A DNA stretch of 64,000 nucleotides from Deinococcus actinosclerus (GTDB taxonomy: Bacteria > Deinococcota > Deinococci > Deinococcales > Deinococcaceae), in assembly GCF_001507665.1 (NCBI RefSeq), contig NZ_CP013910.1, positions 1,735,501 through 1,799,500 of the forward strand, in the 5' to 3' direction. Numbering within the stretch: position 1 is the stretch's first letter; the number at the start of each line of letters is the position of its first letter. The notes under the pieces were generated by a model that saw only the letters and a program-made list of their open reading frames with translations, was not told where the DNA came from and did not search any database. Positions 49,698 to 60,699 of the stretch are shown here, in pieces. Position numbers and translations under genes: made by a program.

Positions 49698-50798
49698 TCA
49701 GCGCACCTGGCCGCCACCGGTGACGGTGGGCAGCGGCTGACCGTCCTCGTCCACGACGTTGACGGTCGTGAAGGTGCCGGGGACACTCACGATGGCCCAG
49801 GGGCTGGTGATGACCTGCGCGAGGATCGCGCCGGGTGCTGGCGCCGTCAGGCGCACGCGGAGGGTCAGCTGGGTCCCGCTGCTGCTGGCGCCGATGACCT
49901 GCACGCCGTACCCGCCGGTGGGCCGCTGCCCCAGGAACACGCCGATCAGGCTGCGGCCGGTGACGCTGGGCGGCGTGGGCACACTGCTCTGGCGCCCGTA
50001 GGCGCGGGCGTAGAGGCTACTGGCCGCGCTGGCGGTGGTGGCGACCTGCACGCCCGCTTCGGTGGTGGTGGCGTTGGTGCCGGTGGCGATCTGGGTGACG
50101 GTCACGTTGCCTCCCGGGGCCGGAGTGGTGGGGGTCGGGGTGGTGGGGGTGCCGGGCAGGGGGCGGGGCGGCTGCACCTGCGCGCTGGGCACGTTGCTCA
50201 GGATGTACAGGTCGCTGCGCAGGTGCTCCTGCGGGGCGGGTTCCACACTCAGGGTGGGGGCCGGCTGGTTCGCCAGGACCGCCACGGCCAGCGGGCCCTG
50301 GGGCCGCAGGGTGTCGGCCAGGACGCGGGCCTCGTCGTCCGTGAGCTGTCCGGCTCCCTTCAGGCCGTCCACGCGCGTCCCGGTGACCTGACCGCTCGTG
50401 CCGCTCAGCCGCGTCCAGCTCTGGCCGTCGGTGTAGTAGATGGCGCTGAGCTGCGCGCCGCTGCCGGGCGTGACGGTGAAGCCCGCGCCCTGGCGGGTGA
50501 CGGTCAGCTGCGCGGGGATGCCGGCGGTGGGCTCGCGGTACGTGGCCTTGCCGTTCACGCTGAGGCTGCCGGGCGTGGCGATGGGATCGCTGACCTGGGC
50601 GCGCAGGTCGGCGCTCTGGCTGCCCAGCTTCACGCTGCTTGCGCTGCCCTGGAGGGTGCCGTACACCCACACGACCCGTTCCTGCGCGCCGCCGTACAGG
50701 ACGGCCTCGTGAACTTTGAGGTTGCCGGGGCCGGTCATGGAGCAGCCGCTGAGGAGGCCCGCGCCGAGCAGGGCGGCGGCCAGGAGGGTTCTGTTCAT
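49698..50798 (-). CDS. Lipoprotein with C-terminal PrcB-like domain
   Basis: A 366-residue lipoprotein (lipobox LLSGC). An N-terminal beta-rich region (about 25-195) is followed by a Pro/Thr linker, and the last 110 or so residues look like the PrcB domain: SLIGVFLGQRPTGGYGVQV, then LTLRVRLTAPAPGA and SPWAIVSVPG. PrcB was named from a Treponema protease complex and is thought to support a partner protease; function is unproven. The ATG has TAAGCT 7 nt upstream. Confidence 0.72.
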   Translation of the reverse strand: MNRTLLAAALLGAGLLSGCSMTGPGNLKVHEAVLYGGAQERVVWVYGTLQGSASSVKLGSQSADLRAQVSDPIATPGSLSVNGKATYREPTAGIPAQLTVTRQGAGFTVTPGSGAQLSAIYYTDGQSWTRLSGTSGQVTGTRVDGLKGAGQLTDDEARVLADTLRPQGPLAVAVLANQPAPTLSVEPAPQEHLRSDLYILSNVPSAQVQPPRPLPGTPTTPTPTTPAPGGNVTVTQIATGTNATTTEAGVQVATTASAASSLYARAYGRQSSVPTPPSVTGRSLIGVFLGQRPTGGYGVQVIGASSSGTQLTLRVRLTAPAPGAILAQVITSPWAIVSVPGTFTTVNVVDEDGQPLPTVTGGGQVR

Positions 50799-50805
50799 GG
50801 GCCTC

Positions 50806-50811
50806 AGCTTA
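50806..50811 (-). promoter_or_regulatory. Leaderless -10 box of the PrcB-like gene
   Basis: TAAGCT, 7 nt, then ATG 50798. Confidence 0.45.
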
Positions 50812-50872
50812 TGAGGAGTGGCTGACGGTGGACTGAAAATCGCCTTTCAGAAACCCTGACGCTTGACGGCGT

Positions 50873-52567
50873 TCAGGCGCTCCCGGCGAGCAGTTCGCGG
50901 GCGTGGGTCAGGGCGGCGTCGCTGGTGTTCCCGCTGAGCATCCGGGCGATCTCCTCCAGCCGCTCGTCGGGGGTGAGGAGACGCACGCGGCTGACCGTGC
51001 GGCCGTCCTCGACACTCTTCTCGACCTTGTAGTGGTGGTCGGCGCGCGCGGCGATCTGCGCGAGGTGGGTCACGACGAGCACCTGCCGCGCAGCGGCCAG
51101 GGCGCGCAGCTGATCCGCCACGGCGTGCGCGGCGCTGCCGCCGATCCCGGCGTCCACCTCGTCGAAGACCACGGCGGGCGTGTCGGCGCCCAGCACGGTG
51201 CTGATCGCCAGCATCACGCGGCTGAGTTCCCCACCCGACGCGACGTCGGCCAGGGGCGCCAGATCCTCGCCGGGGTTGGCGTTGAAGTGCAGCGTCACGT
51301 CACTCAGGCCGTGCGGGCCGGGTTCGCTCAGCGCACCCAGGTGGAACGCGAGCCGGGCGTGCGGCATGCCCAGCTGCCGGATGACGGCCAGCAGCTCGTC
51401 CGCGAGGGGCGCGGCGCGCTCACGCCGGGCCGCGTCGAGCCGCTCCCCGGCAGCCTGCACCCGCGCGCGCAGGGCCTCCACCTCGGCGTCCAGGGTACCG
51501 GCGTCCTGCTCGTCACGGGTGAGGTCCGCCAGTTCCACCTCGACCTGCGCGTGGAACTCCAGCACGTCCTCCAGCGACGGGCCGTACTTGGCGCGCAGCT
51601 TGCCCAGCGCGCCCAGGCGGGCCTCGACCCGCGCGAGTTCCTCGGGGTCCGGCGCCTGATCCTCCGCGACGCCGCGCAGCTCTCCCACGACCGCCTGGAT
51701 GCTCGCGACCGCCTCGCGCAGTTCTCCCTGCAGCTGGGCGGAGGTGTCGTCGAAGCGCACCCCGGCGTTCAGGGCGCGGACGGCCTCGTTCAGGAAGCCC
51801 AGGGCGTTCTCGTCCCCGTCGCTCAGGAGGTGCAGCGCCCCGGCGGCACTCTGGGCGATGGTGTCGAGGTTCGCCAGCCGGGTCAGGTCGGTCTGGAGGG
51901 GCTCCTCCTCGCCGAGCTGCGGGCCGACCTCCGCGATCTCGCGCGCCTGGAACTGCAGCAGGTCGAGCTGCCGGGCGCGTTCGCGTTCGGTGGCGCGCAA
52001 CCGCTCCAGACGGGAGCGGGCCTCCTGCCAGTCGCGGTAGGCCAGGCCGTACTCGGCGTGCTGCGCGTCCACCTGCCGGTCGAGCAGGGCGCGCTGGTTG
52101 GCGGGCGTGAGCAGGCTGACCGCCGAGTGCTGCCAGTGGATGGTCAGGCGGCGCTGCGCCCACTCCTGCAACTCGCGCAGGCTGACCACCTCGCCGTCCA
52201 GGCGGGCGGTGCTGCGGCCGTGAGCGGTCACGCGGCGGCTGGCGATCTCGTCGCCCCAGTGGCCGGTGACGAGCAGGTCGTCCTCGCCGCTGCGGATCAG
52301 GTCGGTGTTGGCGCGGCTGCCCAGCAGCAGGCCCAGGGCGTCCACGATGATGCTCTTGCCCGCGCCGGTCTCGCCGGTGAACACGCTCAGCCCCGCCTGG
52401 AAGGTCAGGTCCAGCGTGCGGATGGTGGCGAGACTGCGCACTTCCAGTCGGCCCAGGGGCAGCCCGCCGGTCACGGGGGCGGGCGCGGCGGCCGCTGAAG
52501 CGGACGCCGCCGGGCGGGGCTTCGGAGCGGACGGCCGGGAGTCGGGGCGCGGGGCCTTGCGGGTCAC
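50873..52567 (-). CDS. recN: DNA repair protein RecN
   Basis: A 564-residue SMC-like ATPase for double-strand break repair. It has Walker A FTGETGAGKSIIVDALGLLLG, a central coiled-coil region (about 190-410), ABC signature DVASGGELSRVMLAIS, Walker B AVVFDEVDAGIGG and VVTHLAQIAARAD. An Ala/Pro-rich stretch of about 40 residues precedes the first strand. GTG 52567 is set by TACACT 7 nt upstream; the much longer open frame beyond is not coding. No palindromic radiation-response motif was recognised upstream. Confidence 0.92.
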   Translation of the reverse strand: MTRKAPRPDSRPSAPKPRPAASASAAAAPAPVTGGLPLGRLEVRSLATIRTLDLTFQAGLSVFTGETGAGKSIIVDALGLLLGSRANTDLIRSGEDDLLVTGHWGDEIASRRVTAHGRSTARLDGEVVSLRELQEWAQRRLTIHWQHSAVSLLTPANQRALLDRQVDAQHAEYGLAYRDWQEARSRLERLRATERERARQLDLLQFQAREIAEVGPQLGEEEPLQTDLTRLANLDTIAQSAAGALHLLSDGDENALGFLNEAVRALNAGVRFDDTSAQLQGELREAVASIQAVVGELRGVAEDQAPDPEELARVEARLGALGKLRAKYGPSLEDVLEFHAQVEVELADLTRDEQDAGTLDAEVEALRARVQAAGERLDAARRERAAPLADELLAVIRQLGMPHARLAFHLGALSEPGPHGLSDVTLHFNANPGEDLAPLADVASGGELSRVMLAISTVLGADTPAVVFDEVDAGIGGSAAHAVADQLRALAAARQVLVVTHLAQIAARADHHYKVEKSVEDGRTVSRVRLLTPDERLEEIARMLSGNTSDAALTHARELLAGSA

Positions 52568-52574
52568 GTCCCGG

Positions 52575-52580
52575 AGTGTA
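52575..52580 (-). promoter_or_regulatory. Leaderless -10 box of recN
   Basis: TACACT, 7 nt, then GTG 52567; TTGGGC lies 15 nt further upstream as a possible -35. Confidence 0.5.
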
Positions 52581-52777
52581 GCGCGCCCCCCCGCCGCCCA
52601 AGGGTGCAGCGGACGCCAGTTGCCAGGGCGACCTGCTGGCAGGCGGAACATGAATGAGGCGTTACGTTCCCCCCATGCAGGGGGCGTGGGTTGCCTTCCA
52701 GAATAGGCCGCATGACCCCGCCGCGCCCACCGACACCCTGCGACGCAGGGGCGTGACGCGGGGAAAAAGGAGTTCTC

Positions 52778-53938
52778 ATGACGAATGAAGCCAATGGCGG
52801 CGTGAGCAAACGCAGCCTGCTGATGCTGGGCGCCCTGGCGGCCCTGGCCACCAACCGCGACGCCCGCCGCGCCCTGGTGGACGGCACCCGCAACGCCTGG
52901 ACCGGCACCCAGGACACCCTGAGCGGCACCGTGAAGCCCGCCCTGCTGACCGCCGCCTCCCAGGCGAGCCACCTGGCCCAGGACGCGGCGCGCACCGGCG
53001 TGCAGACAGTGGCCCACACGGCCTCGACCCTGAAGGAGGAGGCGGCGCCGCGCGCCAGTGCCCTTCTTGAGGGCGTACTGAGTGCCGCCAGTGGACTGGC
53101 CGGTCAGGCCCAGGAGGTCGCCACCCGCGCCGCCCACGCCGGGGGCGAGCAGGCGCGCGTGCTCGGTCATGAGGCCTCAAAGCTGGCCGCCGATGCCGGG
53201 CAGACCCTGCAGTCGCAGGCGGCGCGTGGCGTCCAGCGGGCCGAGAAGGCCACCCGGCCGGCCCGCCGCGCGGCGGCGCTGACCCTGTCCGACGCGCAGG
53301 GCGCCGCCTCTGGGCTGCTTTCCAACGTGCAGGATCAGGTCAGCAGCACCCTGCGTGACGTGGTGGACGGCGCCGAGGCGCGCCGCCGCCGCGTGGAGCG
53401 CACCCTGCGCCAGGCCCGCCGCGACGCCGAGCGTGAGCTGCGCAGCGGCAAGAAACAGCTCAGCAGCGGGCAGCTGGAACGCGCCGTGAGCCGCAAGCTG
53501 GCGCCGCTGGAAAAGCAGCTCGGCCGTGAACTGAAGGTCATCGAGAAGCAGGTGCGCCGCGCCCGCAAGGACGACCGCAGCAGTGGCGGTGGCGCGGCCG
53601 CGACCCTGGTGCTGCTGGGGACCGGCGCGGTGGTGCTGGCCCGCGTGCCCGCCGCGCGTCAGGCGATCCTGTCCGCCGTGGAGAAGGTCAGCCCCGAGGC
53701 CGCGCAGGGCCTGCATCAGGCGGGGCGCAACGCCCGCAATCTGATCGGCACGATGTGGCTCGAACGCATCGAGGAGCCGCAGGCGACGCCTGCCCCAGGC
53801 GCGGCGAAGGCCACGCAGGCCGCGACGACGGGTGCGGCGGCAGCGGGCGCGGTGGCGCCGGACGCTCCGGCAGCCGCCAAGACGGCGGCGCAGGACAGTG
53901 CGGCGAAGCCCGAGGGTCAGGCCAAGCAGACGAACTGA
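52778..53938 (+). CDS. Ala-rich helical protein, unknown function
   Basis: A 386-residue protein that I cannot place in a family. From about 50 to 270 it is almost continuous amphipathic helix rich in Ala, Gln, Glu, Lys and Arg (e.g. LAQDAARTGVQTVAHTA, RTLRQARRDAERELRSGKKQ), like LEA or apolipoprotein-type proteins. One hydrophobic segment (AATLVLLGTGAVVLA, near 285) could insert in membrane, and the last 60 residues are a low-complexity Ala/Pro tail. The ATG follows AAAGGAG. It is divergent from recN across 210 nt. Confidence 0.68.
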   Translation: MTNEANGGVSKRSLLMLGALAALATNRDARRALVDGTRNAWTGTQDTLSGTVKPALLTAASQASHLAQDAARTGVQTVAHTASTLKEEAAPRASALLEGVLSAASGLAGQAQEVATRAAHAGGEQARVLGHEASKLAADAGQTLQSQAARGVQRAEKATRPARRAAALTLSDAQGAASGLLSNVQDQVSSTLRDVVDGAEARRRRVERTLRQARRDAERELRSGKKQLSSGQLERAVSRKLAPLEKQLGRELKVIEKQVRRARKDDRSSGGGAAATLVLLGTGAVVLARVPAARQAILSAVEKVSPEAAQGLHQAGRNARNLIGTMWLERIEEPQATPAPGAAKATQAATTGAAAAGAVAPDAPAAAKTAAQDSAAKPEGQAKQTN

Positions 53939-53956
53939 GTTTTCTCCACCTGATCG

Positions 53957-53986
53957 GTGCCTTCTCATGACGGGAGGGCACTTTTT
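53957..53986 (+). terminator. Rho-independent terminator of the Ala-rich gene
   Basis: GTGCCTTCT and GGGAGGGCAC pair (one G-T), followed by TTTTT, starting 18 nt after the stop. Confidence 0.82.
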
Positions 53987-54065
53987 CGTGGTGCGTCAGC
54001 ACCGGGGAGCGGGGGGGGTGTCCAGCCATTCTGTTCGGCCCTTGAACAAAAGCCGGGGGCAGTGA

Positions 54066-54233
54066 CCTTGCACCCGGTAATGGATGTGTACACCCCCATG
54101 GACACTGAGATGTGGCGTTCCGGTGGGCATTGCCGCATGCAAGGTCGTCCGCCGGAGGGGGACGCGCGAAGCTGTTGTCCCCCCAAGCGTGACACCACAA
54201 AGGTTGGACTGGAACCGCTTCACGGGGGACAAT
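54066..54233 (+). promoter_or_regulatory. pckA upstream region: promoter and long inverted repeat
   Basis: TTGGAC (54204), 18 nt, GACAAT (54228) is a good promoter. It lies between TTGTCCCCC (54175-54183) and GGGGGACAA (54224-54232), an exact 9-bp inverted repeat extended inward by AAGCG/CGCTT. Further up, CTTGCACCCGGTAATG and CATTGCCGCATGCAAG form a looser palindrome. The 364-bp gap holds no gene. Confidence 0.5.
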
Positions 54234-54302
54234 TTCTCCGTAACATCGAACACCAATTCACCCCGGCACGCCCCGCGAGGCGGCGCTGCACCCGGAGGAC
54301 CC

Positions 54303-55892
<1,590 letters not shown>

Positions 55893-55903
55893 CCCACCGC
55901 ACG

Positions 55904-55938
55904 AGAGGCGGCCCCCCGATGGATGGGGGGCCGCCTCT
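55904..55938. terminator. Terminator after pckA
   Basis: AGAGGCGGCCCCCC and GGGGGGCCGCCTCT form a perfect 14-bp stem with a GATGGAT loop, between pckA and the convergent gene. Confidence 0.82.
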
Positions 55939-55953
55939 GTTCAGATTGGGCGT

Positions 55954-56478
55954 TTACTTGAACTTGACGCTGGCGAGCACCTTGTCGAAGGTGCCGCTGG
56001 CCGCCGCGAACCGCGCGGGCGTGTCGGTCAGCTGGAACGAGTACAGGTTCTTCGCGCCGACGCCGTACCACACGCGCATCTTCAGCTGGCCCTTGGGGTG
56101 CGTGAGGGTGTAGCTGCGCTCCACGCCGCTCAGGGCGCCGACCTTCAGGGTGCGGCTGGCCGTCTGCTTCACCGCGGCGCCCGTGCCCTTGATGCCGGCC
56201 TCGAACTTCTTGAATTCCCCCTCGGGGGTGGGCTTGCCGCCGGCCTTGTCCACGAACAGCAGGCGCATCAGTGTGGCGGGCGGGGCCTTGGCGGACACGA
56301 GCGACACGCCGCTGGTGCCGTCCTTGAAGTCCGCGCCCAGTCAGCCCTTGGGCAGGCTGACGGTGAAGGGGAGTTTCGGATCGCTGAAGCCCACGAGCGT
56401 CTGGGCCTGGGTGGTGCCGCTCAGCGTCAGGGCGCCAGCGAGGAGCGTGGGGAGGGTCATGGAACGGACACACTTCAT
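55954..56478 (-). pseudogene. Secreted protein interrupted by an in-frame TGA
   Basis: The frame starts with a signal peptide (LPTLLAGALTLSGTTQAQ), reaches PKLPFTVSLPKG, meets TGA at 56343-56341 and then continues open in the same frame with LGADFKDGTSGVSLVSAK to a normal end SVKFK. Read through, it would be a protein of about 174 residues. A Trp codon (TGG) is the likely ancestral triplet, giving LPKGW, a common motif at that place in small secreted beta proteins. The downstream part could only be made separately from an internal start. TACGGT lies 7 nt before the ATG at 56478. Function unknown. Confidence 0.7.
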
Positions 56479-56485
56479 GAGAGGC

Positions 56486-56491
56486 ACCGTA
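56486..56491 (-). promoter_or_regulatory. Leaderless -10 box of the interrupted gene
   Basis: TACGGT, 7 nt, then ATG 56478. Confidence 0.4.
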
Positions 56492-56561
56492 CCGCCCGAG
56501 TGTGAGCGTCCCCCCTTCCCCACGTGAACGGGTCCTGGCGCTCGGTCAGCGCGGGATCAGT

Positions 56562-57146
56562 TCAGCGCGGGAGCAGGCCCGGGCGGGGCCACAGGCGCAG
56601 GTCGGCGGGCCCGGCGGCGTCGCGCAGGTCCACCGGGCCGTACACCCGGCTGTCCAGGCTCTCGCCGATGCGGCGGTTGTCGCCCATCACCCAGACCTTT
56701 CCGGCCGGGACGCGCAGGGCGGGCTGATCGTCCACGAACCCCTCGCTGGCGTAGCTCTCGGCGAGGGTGCGCCCGTTCACGACCACCCGTCCGTCCCGGA
56801 TGGCGACCGTGTCGCCGGGCAGGGCCAGGACGCGCTTGACGTTGTACTGGCGGTGCCGCACGCCGTACAGCGTTTCAAAGGCGTACGGGCTGCCGGCGGG
56901 CGCCTTGAAGATCAGCAGGTCACCCCGGCGCGGGTAGGGCCCCCCCAGGCCCCAGGCGCGCAGCCAGCGGGGGTACTTCAGGAGCACCAGCATGTCCCCG
57001 CTCTCCAGCGTGGGGTTCATGGAGTCGCCGTCCACGCGGGCGAGCGTGAATCCGAAGGTGGTGAGGAGGTAGGCGGCGGCGGCGCTGAGCAGCCAGGGCC
57101 GCCAGCCCGGCGGGGCCGACTGCGGAGAGGGCTGCGGGTCACGCAC
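56562..57146 (-). CDS. lepB: Signal peptidase I
   Basis: A 194-residue S26A peptidase with one N-terminal membrane helix (WLLSAAAAYLLTTFGF). The nucleophile Ser lies in VDGDSMNPTLESGDMLVLLK and the general-base Lys in YNVKRVLALPGDTV; VPAGKVWVMGDNRRIGESLDSRVYG is box E. It removes signal peptides outside the membrane. GTG 57146 is preferred because TACCCT lies 8 nt upstream; an in-frame ATG at 57260 would add 38 residues of Arg/Gly-rich sequence of low conservation value. Confidence 0.88.
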   Translation of the reverse strand: MRDPQPSPQSAPPGWRPWLLSAAAAYLLTTFGFTLARVDGDSMNPTLESGDMLVLLKYPRWLRAWGLGGPYPRRGDLLIFKAPAGSPYAFETLYGVRHRQYNVKRVLALPGDTVAIRDGRVVVNGRTLAESYASEGFVDDQPALRVPAGKVWVMGDNRRIGESLDSRVYGPVDLRDAAGPADLRLWPRPGLLPR

Positions 57147-57154
57147 GAGTTCAG

Positions 57155-57160
57155 AGGGTA
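57155..57160 (-). promoter_or_regulatory. Possible leaderless -10 box of lepB
   Basis: TACCCT, 8 nt, then GTG 57146. It lies inside the longer open frame, so mapping of the transcript start would settle which start is used. Confidence 0.35.
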
Positions 57161-57328
57161 GCGCACCTGACCCCCGGGCCGTGCCCCTGGACACGCGGCG
57201 CCGCCCGAGAGGCCCAGTACCCCCGGTCTCCCTGGATTTCCTTGACGCTTCGCCCATCACCTGTCACCCACTCTTAGATGTCTTTAGGGTCACTTCAGGT
57301 TGGGTAGCGCGCCGGCGCCCGCAACCGT

Positions 57329-57334
57329 TACCCT
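57329..57334 (+). promoter_or_regulatory. Leaderless -10 box of the FKBP gene
   Basis: TACCCT, 7 nt, then ATG 57342. Confidence 0.5.
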
Positions 57335-57341
57335 GTCGCGC

Positions 57342-57686
57342 ATGACCGCTGACGGGAAGACGGAAGGACTGAAGATCGACAAGTACCACGAGGGCACGGG
57401 CGCGCAGGCGCAGGCGGGCAAGATGGTGCGCGTGCATTACACCGGCACGCTGGAAAACGGGCAGAAGTTCGACAGCAGCCGCGACCGCGGCGAGCCGATC
57501 GAGTTCCCGCTGGGCGTCGGGTACGTCATCCAGGGCTGGGACCAGGGCATCGCGCAGCTGCGCGTGGGCGACAAGGCCAGACTCACCATCCCCTCGCACC
57601 TGGGGTACGGCTCGGCGGGCGTGCCCGGTGTGATTCCCGGTGGCGCGACCCTGATCTTCGACGTGGAGCTGATGGACGTCCGCTGA
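57342..57686 (+). CDS. FKBP-type peptidyl-prolyl cis-trans isomerase
   Basis: A 114-residue single-domain FKBP with no signal peptide, thus cytosolic. Landmarks are VRVHYTGTLENGQKFDSS, FPLGVGYVIQGWDQGI and IPSHLGYGSAGVPGVIPG, and the residues forming the active pocket (Tyr, Phe, Asp, Trp) are present. It speeds proline isomerisation in protein folding. A clear terminator follows. Confidence 0.93.
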   Translation: MTADGKTEGLKIDKYHEGTGAQAQAGKMVRVHYTGTLENGQKFDSSRDRGEPIEFPLGVGYVIQGWDQGIAQLRVGDKARLTIPSHLGYGSAGVPGVIPGGATLIFDVELMDVR

Positions 57687-57704
57687 GCGGCACGCCCTGC
57701 GAAC

Positions 57705-57733
57705 AGCCCCGGCCTGCGCGGTCGGGGTTTTTT
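57705..57733 (+). terminator. Rho-independent terminator of the FKBP gene
   Basis: GCCCCG and CGGGG(T) stem with TTTTTT, 19 nt after the stop. Confidence 0.85.
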
Positions 57734-57755
57734 CTTGCTCAGGCCAGCCCCCCTC

Positions 57756-57784
57756 TTGCCCACGCTTCATAACTTCCGTAAACT
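57756..57784 (+). promoter_or_regulatory. Promoter of the deoR-galactoside operon
   Basis: TTGCCC, 17 nt, TAAACT. Downstream is GAAAG-ACAT-GAAAG, a direct repeat that could be a DeoR-family operator. A 7-codon frame (ATG at 57794) ends by ATGA overlap at the deoR start. Confidence 0.5.
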
Positions 57785-57813
57785 TCGAAAGACATGAAAG
57801 ACCCGGGGCCGAC

Positions 57814-58572
57814 ATGATCGAGGGCCGACGCAGCGAGATCGTCGCGCTGGTCCGCCAGCACGGCGAGCTGAGCGTCACGGAACTCTCCGGGCTGCTGGGC
57901 GTCTCGGAGGTCACGGTGCGCAGCGACCTGAACGCCCTGGCGCAGGCCGGGCACGTGCGGCGCACGCGCGGGCGGGTCAGCCTGCCCCTGGACCTGCGGC
58001 GCGAGGCCCCGCTGGAGACCAGCATGCGCGAGTTCGCAGCGGCCAAGCGGCGCATCGGGCAGGCGGCGGCCGCCCTGGTCCGCAGTGGCGACACCGTGTT
58101 CCTGGACGTGGGCAGCACCACCTCCGAGGTGGCGCGGGCGCTGTCCCCGTCCCTGCAGGACGTGACGGTCGTGACGAACGGCCTGAACATCGCCCTGCTG
58201 CTCGAGCGTCTGCCCGGCGTGCGGGTCATCGTGACCGGCGGGACGCTGCGGCCCCTCCAGCACTCGCTGGTCAGTCCGTACGCGCTGGACGTGCTGCGCC
58301 ACATTCACGCCGACCGCCTGTTCCTGGGCTGCAACGGCGTGCACGCCGCGTCGGGCGTGACGAACGCGAACCACGAGGAGGCCGAGGTCAAGCGCCTGAT
58401 GGCCGAGCAGGCGCGCGAGGTGGTGGTCGTGGCTGATCACCGCAAGCTGGGCGTGGTCAGCCGGGCCTTCATCACGCCGCTGGAGCGCGTCACGACCCTG
58501 ATCACCGACCGCGCCGCGACCGCTCCCCCGCCGGACGTCCTGGCACTCGTGAAGGACGTGCGCGCCGTGTAG
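57814..58572 (+). CDS. DeoR/GlpR family transcriptional regulator
   Basis: A 252-residue repressor. The N-terminal DeoR helix-turn-helix reads VTELSGLLGVSEVTVRSDLNAL. The C-terminal sugar-phosphate-sensing domain has FLDVGSTTSEVARAL, VVTNGLNIALLL, VTGGTLR and DRLFLGCNGVHAASGVTNAN. By position it should control the galactoside genes that follow, responding to a phosphorylated sugar; galactose 1-phosphate or a tagatose derivative would fit but is a guess. Confidence 0.88.
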   Translation: MIEGRRSEIVALVRQHGELSVTELSGLLGVSEVTVRSDLNALAQAGHVRRTRGRVSLPLDLRREAPLETSMREFAAAKRRIGQAAAALVRSGDTVFLDVGSTTSEVARALSPSLQDVTVVTNGLNIALLLERLPGVRVIVTGGTLRPLQHSLVSPYALDVLRHIHADRLFLGCNGVHAASGVTNANHEEAEVKRLMAEQAREVVVVADHRKLGVVSRAFITPLERVTTLITDRAATAPPPDVLALVKDVRAV

Positions 58573-58601
58573 CGCCCTGCCCTGCTGCGCCCTGCCGCGC
58601 C

Positions 58602-58615
58602 GGAAACCGGTTACC
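58602..58615 (+). promoter_or_regulatory. LacI-type operator-like palindrome
   Basis: GGAAACCGGTTACC matches its own complement at 12 of 14 positions with a central CG, the form of many LacI/GalR-family operators. It lies 30 nt before the GH42 start codon, in the 72-nt gap after the DeoR gene. Confidence 0.45.
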
Positions 58616-58644
58616 GACTCCTCTCTCCCACCCGAGGCCCCCCC

Positions 58645-60676
<2,032 letters not shown>

Positions 60677-60699
<23 letters not shown>

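Noticed and set aside
52567..52777. Radiation/desiccation response motif (RDRM) upstream of recN
   Set aside because: No palindrome resembling the Deinococcus RDRM consensus was found here or elsewhere in the window.
56341..56343. TGA as selenocysteine codon
   Set aside because: The family context favours Trp, there is no recognisable SECIS-like hairpin directly after it, and selenoproteins are not expected here.
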